A DNA stretch of 64,000 nucleotides from Gloeopeniophorella convolvens. Lineage: Eukaryota > Basidiomycota > Agaricomycetes > Russulales. The stretch lies in contig WTXD01000021.1 in the NCBI GenBank assembly GCA_022496205.1, forward strand, positions 62,001 to 126,000, read 5' to 3'. Made by a program: the position numbers and the translations under genes. Shown here piece after piece: positions 57,722 through 64,000 of this stretch. Numbering within the stretch: position 1 is the stretch's first letter; each line of letters starts with the position of its first letter. A model generated the notes under the pieces. The model was not told the origin of the DNA. It was given only the letters and a program-made list of their open reading frames with translations, and made no database searches.

Positions 57722-60436
57722 CTAGATCGCTCGTGGTCCGAAAGTGTCCGTGGACTCTGGTCGGTCGTCATTCGAATACCTCGACTCTTCATCGGCATCT
57801 TCCTCAGCTTCTGGGACACGTAGCGAGTGGGCATATATGTTCCCAAGAGCAGCGTGAAGGCCGGCGTTTGCTTCTTCCTCTTCGTCAACGGTGGGTGCGC
57901 GCCGGTCAGTATCTTGGCTCGCGGTGGTCGCGATGGTCACTTGGGAGTACATGCGCGCAGCGACCGGCCGAGAGTAGTCGACATCGTCTCGTAAGCTCAG
58001 CGTTCCGACACTGTGCCCACCTTCCGTGAGCCGTGGGTGAAGTAGGCCGTCAGGCACGCCGACTTCCGACTCTGCAGGTGACGGCGGGATCAGAGCACCA
58101 CTTTGTCCGCGAGGAAGGAGATCAGCGAGTCGTTGTGGCAATGGCACTTGACTGGGAACCGGAGGAGACGCCAAGGTCTGTGATCTCCGTCTTGCCTCCG
58201 CGGCTTCTGGCGACTCGAAGAACGTCACCAAAGGCGTCGAATTGGAGCCCGAGATAGAAGAGGACGGTCTTGAACGAGATCCGCTGCTCAAAAGCCCGCT
58301 TCCGCTTCCGCTTCCGAGGCCACCGCGCAATCGCCATTTGAGACTGCGTCCCAAGAACGCTGGCCCGCTGCCACGACCGATACTCCTGGGAGAATCTGGG
58401 GCGGATTGGCTAGGTGGTGGTGGCGGGACGACGTTGATAGAAAGCGGTGGATCTGTGTAAGCACGGTGTCGACCAGGAGTATTGAAAGACGATGCTGGTC
58501 CAGATGCATCATGCGAGGAATATGTTGCACCGTGTCCTTCGCTTTCGGCGGAATAACGCAATTCAGGGTCAGAACGCACGCTGATTCGCTGAGCATCATG
58601 ACGGGCATCTGACACGCTACCGTGACCGTTCGAGGATGTCCCATGCCCGTGAGATGACGTCCGGAGGTCACTGGTCGAGTGACCACGAGTGGATGGTGGA
58701 GAGCGGGCCGCAATCTCGAGCCCTGAGAATGGATACGAAGATGGAGGGGGCTGGTATGTGTTTCCAGACGATTCGGGGTCGAATCCGAAGCCCGTTGCCG
58801 GGTTCGGTGCCAGAGTGAGTGCGTGCCCAGACATGCTGAGAGAGTGTCCTTGAGAGGCGCTGCGCGTGAGTCCACTCTCTGCACTAGCAGGACCATCGAG
58901 AAGGCCATCATCGCTTGCCAAAATTTGGTGGCTAGAGCCCGCCCAATTTCCTTGTTCCAATGCATCACGAGAGACAGGGCGTCGACCACCGGACATTTCT
59001 GCCATTTCGTCTTCGCCCAAAGGCGATCGTTGCGTCGGTGTCATGCGAATGCTGTGCTCGAGTCTGCGTATCCTCCGTCGCTGAATGAGGAAGAACAAGA
59101 GGACAGACAAGGCCACGATGGTCGCAGTCGAGCCTATGGCGAGTCCCGCAAGTGCGCCTGGATGGTGTGCAAGCCTGAAAGTGGGATGGGTGAGCGATCG
59201 TTCAGAGTGCGTCAGGAACGGCATGAAACTCATGAGAAGAATGTTGGTGGAAGGCATGCAATACAGGAAGAAAACGCCGAGCGCGAGCATATATGCGCTG
59301 AAGAGAATGACAAAAGCGCATGTATGCGGTCGGTCAATCCGATCAAAGACAGAGAAACTGACCCATGATGACTACTGCCGCCGACGGGTATCAACGTGCC
59401 AGTTGTGACAACGGTTGTGACAACAGTGGGGTGCCCGGAAGAGTCGGTGGAAGTTATCTCAAATGTCGTGAAGAAGGTGGAGGTGGTGAAACGAGTTGTG
59501 TGCGAACTTGAATGATGCGAGGTGCTGCGAGTGGTCGGAAGGCTGCTGGGGGTCGAAACCGACGTTGCGGCGGATGTTGTTTGTGCAGTCGACGAAAACG
59601 CCACAGACGTAGATGAGAGTGTCGATGCAGAGGGTGAACGTGATAAAGAGGATGATGATGACAATGACGTCGAGGTGGAAGTGGACGATGGTGTGAATGA
59701 AGAAGTAAGGGTGGAAGATGCAGAGGAAGAAGCATGTGATGATGACGTGGAGGAAGATAAATGCGTAGATGAAGAAGATAAGGTAGAAGATACGCTTGAT
59801 GGTGAGCCGGTAAGTCGGACGCGTAAAAGAGTAGAAGTGAAACGTACGAGCTCACAGAGCCTGAGGTTGTTGTTGTTATTGAGGATGAGGACAAGCTCGA
59901 GGATTGGGACGAGGGGCTGCGGAGCATGGTGAGCGAAAAGTCCAAGCAAAATGGGGGTAATGATCATGATGCACGCATGGTGTATGCCCGAACACACGCA
60001 CGGAAAAAGATAAACGCAGGACTCACGAGGATGAGGTGGAACTCGAAGTCGAGGGACCGGACGAGGAAGAGCTCGAAGTCGGATTCGAAGATGTAGACGA
60101 GGTGGAACTCGAACGCGAGGTCGTGAATGTGGTGCTGGAATGGGAAGAGGTTGAAGTCGAGGAAGACGTGATGGTAGACGACGTAGTGCTAGACAATGTC
60201 GTGCTAGATGACGTCGTGCTAGACGACGTAGTGCTGGACGACGTAGTACTGGAAGACACGGTGCCGGAAGACGTGGCGCTGGAACTCGGAGAACTGGGGT
60301 TCGATGCAGAAGTAGATGACTGCGAGCTGCCAGAGGACGCATTGGAGGTGGACGGGGGAGGTGGGGGAGGATCGGATGTGAGAGCGCCGGCGACTGTTGA
60401 GACGAGGGAATCAAGACCAGAGACGGAAAGAGACAT
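57722..60436 (-). CDS. Single-pass Ser/Thr-rich (signalling-mucin-like) membrane protein
   Basis: The predicted product has three parts. The first is a long Ser/Thr-rich extracellular region (about 60436 to 59400), with repeats of the type SSSTT and runs such as STLSSSSTHLSSSTSSSHAS, which should be heavily O-mannosylated. It ends in TTFEITSTDSSGHPTVVTTV, a segment common just outside the membrane in such fungal proteins. The second is one transmembrane helix, GALAGLAIGSTATIVALSVL and LFFLIQ, followed by the stop-transfer RRRIRRLEHS. The third is a 400-residue cytoplasmic tail rich in Ser, Pro and Gly, with an acidic end (EAEEDADEESRYSNDDRPES). The layout fits cell-wall sensors or signalling mucins (Mid2/Wsc/Msb2-like architecture), but there is no WSC domain and no clear signal peptide after the ATG at 60436, so the true start may lie in another exon. 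Confidence 0.72.
60180..60284. repeat. 15-bp tandem repeat, seven units
   Basis: Seven imperfect copies of a 15-bp unit (consensus close to GACGTAGTGCTGGAC) inside the mucin-like gene. On the coding strand they encode the pentapeptide SSSTT and variants. Such arrays are prone to change in length. Confidence 0.85.
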
Positions 60437-62246
60437 TCAGGCAGGGGAAGCGGGGCGTGCGGGGTCGTGAGTCGTAAGAGGGAGGGAGGGCGAGTCGAAG
60501 TGAGCAGCCGGGGGAATAAAGAGGGATTGTTGAGCGTTTATCGGACGCATGTAAGTAGGGACGGGAGAGATGCGGTGGGTGCAAATTAAGATCGAGAAGG
60601 GCTAGGGCCGATATATAAAGGCGAGGTAAAGACAGGCGGCGGAGAACTGATCTTCGAGGATGTCGGACTGACACAGTCGTTGTCGTGGACAGAACCAAGC
60701 TATTACTGCACCGCGCCGCTCTGCCTGACAACCCGACCCCGAAACAATGAGCTTTGCTCCCATGTCCCAACGCAGGGCCCCAAACGTCGTCCTTGTCTCT
60801 CCCCCTTCGACTCCTCTGCATGACAATCTGATTTTGCGGCGCAGACACGTCAAGGCTGTCAATCGCGGCTCGAAATTTGACTCCACTCTGACCGCATCGG
60901 TTATCGTAGCCCCCCAACATGATGCGGCGTGATTTCTCTTGGCCATCGTCCGCCTATGTCACGTGGCCGCGTACTTCCTCACCCGGCCCGATCTTAGCTT
61001 GACCAGTCCTTCTCGCACCCATGGTCTGCTGCGCATCGTCCCGGAAATTTCTCATACTTATGAGCCCGTTGCTCTCTCCGTGGTTGCAGCGGTCATCTTT
61101 TCCATCTCCGGACAGGACGCTCTTCTGTAGACTCTAGAGTCACGCCGCAGACCTCGCACAAACATACGATCATGGCAGCGCGGCTTGCACGGCCTCGGTG
61201 ATTGTCGGCCGGCGCCAATCGCCTATCCCCATCATGTTCTACTCTAGATCTGCTTCCTGCCATTCTCCCCGCTTTGAAGGCTTTTGAAGTACCATATCGA
61301 CCGATACCCATTCCCAGGAAAGGCTCGTTTGAGCTTCCGCCCTCCATTACCCTGTACTACGGTGCTGCAAGGAAGAGCCACAGGGGCGCACTAGCCTCCC
61401 GGACCCTGCAGGGCGATGAGGCTGTGTTGATCGATATGTCCGCTCTGTGCAACAAAAACTCGCTGCAAACATGGAGTGCTACCTCCGACAGGTCTTCCGC
61501 TGTCTTCCGCCCCGCGTCTATCGCCGGCTGTTCAATCTTCCGCACCTCGTAGAAAAAGACAAGAAGAATTGTAGACAAGCCTTGGACAGTTGGACTCAAA
61601 TTAAGTACAGCGCACGCGAGGCGCTCGAAGTAGCAACAGAGTGCATGCATGCACAATCGCCCAGAAATTACGACATTATGGACAGCACGAGCTCGCGTGC
61701 GGTAATCGACCTCAAACCCCACACGTGTTTAGCTACAGTTCTACTCCGTACCTATTCATTTGTGGAGTTTTGTGTCTGGGCCCAGCTGGACGCGCATCTG
61801 GCCGACCCTCTACGCGCACCATAAGTATGCGCACCCTGTGCTTTGTTGACGCCCCGCAGGCACCACGCCTCCTGTCAATTACCCTTCACGCTCACGTCTG
61901 CGGTGACTGTGACGCTTCGCGACTCCAGGATACATGCTGTGCCGCCACTCAACATAGCGAATTCCATGCTGGCCACGGCTCGGAGCATGGCTACATGTGT
62001 AACTGACTTCGCTCACGGAATGCTGTTCCTATCGAGCACCCCTTGCCCTGTATTCAGCACGCCATTACGGTCATCAAGTACCGCTGGCCGATTCTAGGAC
62101 CATCAACAAGCTTCCAATCCGTGCAAGGGTCCTGATCTCCTTTGACATGGGGCTGTTGATTCCGCTCAATCGACGCTGGACCGCCGCTGATCGATAGTAA
62201 TACAATAGCCCTAATATTATGTTCGCCCACTTGGACGAATTAAGTT
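60437..62246. other. Intergenic region of 1.8 kb, nothing recognised
   Basis: Lies upstream of the mucin-like gene and downstream of the dehydrogenase stop. A TATATAA stretch near 60611 lies about 175 bp before the mucin start but reads in the other direction. Open frames around 61202-61722 on both strands have no motif. Confidence 0.45.
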
Positions 62247-63655
62247 CTACAGCCAATTGTACTCCTTCAAAATTGATTCGGTCGTATCCCACAGCTCCTT
62301 CGCCAGCTCCTCTCTCCGTGCATCCTCGCTCGCCTCTTCAATCACACCATATGGCACCAGATACTTCCCCTTGTATTTTTCACGCGTCTCCGCAACCTTT
62401 CTTGCCGCCGCTGCCCAGGCAGGCGTGTACCCACCATCGTGCGGAGAGATGAAGAACAGCGAGAAGCCCCAGTTAATCAACGTCCCGAACGTCAATGACG
62501 AGAAGAGCTTGACGTTGCCCTCTATCCTCCCACACAGCCACGTCAGACTTATCCACACATGCCGCTCGGACGCACACGTACCTGACATGACGTTACCCGG
62601 GTGCACAGACATAGCGGTGATTGGGATGCCGGCCACGTCGAACCTGCGCTGCAGCTCTTTTGTCCAGAGTACGTTCGCGAGCTTCGTATACGCTTCCCCA
62701 TCGCCCATTCCGCGCTTAGCACCACTCCATAATCCAGCGAAATTAACCGCGGCTCACCGTACAAATTGGTCTTCGGCTTCCACGTATCCGCAAAGTCGTT
62801 GTTGAACGCGTCGACGCTGTCATACCGCGGGTTCGGCACCCAGCGGTGCGCAACCGAAGCGACCTGTCCCACTCTCGTCACCACCATTTCTGCTCGCGCA
62901 CTGCTCGCTTCGCACGCACGTTCACTATCCGCACATCCGACCCCGGCTCCGCAGCGGTCTTCTCCATCAGCGGCAGCAGCGTCCGCGTGAACAAGAACGG
63001 GCTGATGTGGCTACACCGCGCCAGCTTAGCATCAGCCTAGCCCGCCGAGAGAAGGGCAGGCTCACTCACTTGATGACCATGCTATCCGAGATTCCATCCG
63101 GGGTCGTCCCGTACGGGCTCAGGATCCTACAAGCGCGCAGGGCGCATCAGCCTCCGAACCCCGACCCGAACAGCCCAAAGGACCCGAACGCCAACGCAAC
63201 GCACTTGGCTGCATTATTCACTACCCACAGCCGCACGCCACCGGTTCAGCCCCGCGCGCACCGCCCAACCAAACGCGCAACTCACCGAGCACATCCAGCC
63301 GCGCCTCCCTCTTGCCGAACCACTCCGCTGCGACGCGCGCGCGCCGCGGGTCCGTCAGGTCGATCGGCATCCACACCAGCTCTCCCGGCGCGTCGCCCAA
63401 GCCCTCGCGCTCCATGCGCGCCATCGCGTCCGCAGCCTTCTGCTCGCTCCGCGCGGCGAGGTACACCTTGGCGCCGCGCCGCACGAGGTGCAGCGCGATG
63501 TACAGGCCGATGCCCGAGCTGCCGTGCGCTGCGTCAGCCTGGACGGGTGCAGGGGCTCGGACGAGGGCGTACTTTGCGCCTGTGACGATCGCTACGCGGC
63601 CGTGTAGGTCGAGCAGCTCGCGCTCTGGTGCTACGTTAGATGTAGAGTTCCCCAT
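62247..63655 (-). CDS. Short-chain dehydrogenase/reductase
   Basis: An NAD(P)-dependent oxidoreductase of the classical SDR fold, near retinol-dehydrogenase-like fungal enzymes. The ATG at 63655 gives MGNSTSNVAPERELLDLHGR. The cofactor motif TGANSGIG is split by an intron after the TGA part, followed by LYIALHLVRRGAKVYLAARS, whose AARS favours NADP. MPIDLTDPRR is followed by a 16-nt exon (63205-63220) carrying the NNA motif. Then come ILSPYGTTPDGISDSMVI, HISPFLFTRTLLPLMEKTAA, RIVNV, and the active-site YxxxK as Y-A-Y-T-K, also split by an intron (about 62686-62758), in NLYAYTKLANVLWTKELQRR. PITAMSVHPGNVMS and a C-terminal LAKELWDTTESILKEYNW complete it. All catalytic elements are present once spliced. 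Substrate unknown. Confidence 0.88.
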
Positions 63656-64000
63656 GGGCCTTGTGGGAGAGAACGGGATGTGTGGGGATGTATGGTGGTA
63701 CTCATCCTCGCACATGCAGTCGGAGGGTATTTTATGGAATACATGAACCCAGGACGTTAGGAAGCGATTTGTAACCGAAGAGGTCTCCATTCGCGGCCTT
63801 ACCCGATCGCAGAAGGTAGTCGTCCTGTATGGGCAAATAAGGTCTGCTTTCGACTCGGATCCCTAGGTGGTGGGTCGGATTGACCCCTCTACCTTCCCGA
63901 TTAGAGCTTGTACGCACGAATGTGTCAGATGCGGGGTATAATCCAAATGACGAGAGCTCAAACACCCGCTCTTGCAAGTGCTCTGAACGCGTCTGCTTTC
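63656..64000. other. Upstream region of the dehydrogenase
   Basis: 345 bp to the window edge. No coding exon or RNA gene recognised. Confidence 0.4.

Noticed and set aside
59522..60470. Acid-rich plus-strand frames
   Set aside because: They are the reverse reading of Ser/Thr codon runs in the mucin-like gene.
62680..62760. Loss of the catalytic Tyr in the dehydrogenase
   Set aside because: The unspliced frame puts Glu at the Tyr position, but the intron from about 62758 to 62686 restores Y-A-Y-T-K.

Overview
The window looks like nuclear DNA of a basidiomycete fungus, most likely an Agaricomycete. The genes are GC-rich and broken by many very short introns (mostly 45-70 nt, GT-AG, with CTGAC/CTAAC-like branch sites). 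Two genes encode the basidiomycete-type DUF6533 membrane family, and there is a SIN1/AVO1 TORC2 subunit, a mitochondrial SAM50 and a snurportin. No bacterial-type operons, rRNA, tRNA or CRISPR arrays were seen. All exon models were made by eye, so gene ends are firmer than individual splice sites.

Layout. 1-2120: 3' part of an aminoglycoside-phosphotransferase-like (APH) kinase gene. 2121-6094: gene-poor, with a 139-bp TA-flanked MITE. 6095-8142: cytochrome P450. 9595-10966 (-): transaldolase-like enzyme. 11211-14989: large disordered conserved protein. 15229-18251: AVO1/SIN1. 18425-20142 (-): SAM50, with an apparent homopolymer frameshift. 20337-22763: MATE exporter. 23307-29334: two tandem MFS transporters. 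29878-31349 (-): snurportin-like import adaptor. 32227-33828 (-): glutamine-synthetase-family enzyme. 35529-45347: three UGA4/HNM1-type amino acid or amine permeases. 45939-47938 (-): MUP1-like methionine permease. 49142-56053: two DUF6533 proteins flanking a small acidic protein and a second MITE (195 bp). 57722-60436 (-): signalling-mucin-like single-pass protein. 62247-63655 (-): short-chain dehydrogenase.

The most informative part is 33.8-46 kb. A segment running from the first codons of the glutamine-synthetase-like gene to the last ~20 codons of the methionine permease was duplicated in tandem. Copy 1 (33822-41290) keeps two permeases. Copy 2 (41293 to about 45999) keeps only the first, because about 2.8 kb containing the second was deleted. 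The join at 41290/41293 fuses the 3' tip of the methionine permease gene to the start codon of the synthetase gene. One permease copy (35529-37848) carries a one-base frameshift in a G run. The duplicated promoter carries a paired GATA motif in both copies. Together with a GS-type ligase and a methionine permease, this suggests a nitrogen/amine uptake cluster that is actively remodelling; its substrate is inferred, not shown.
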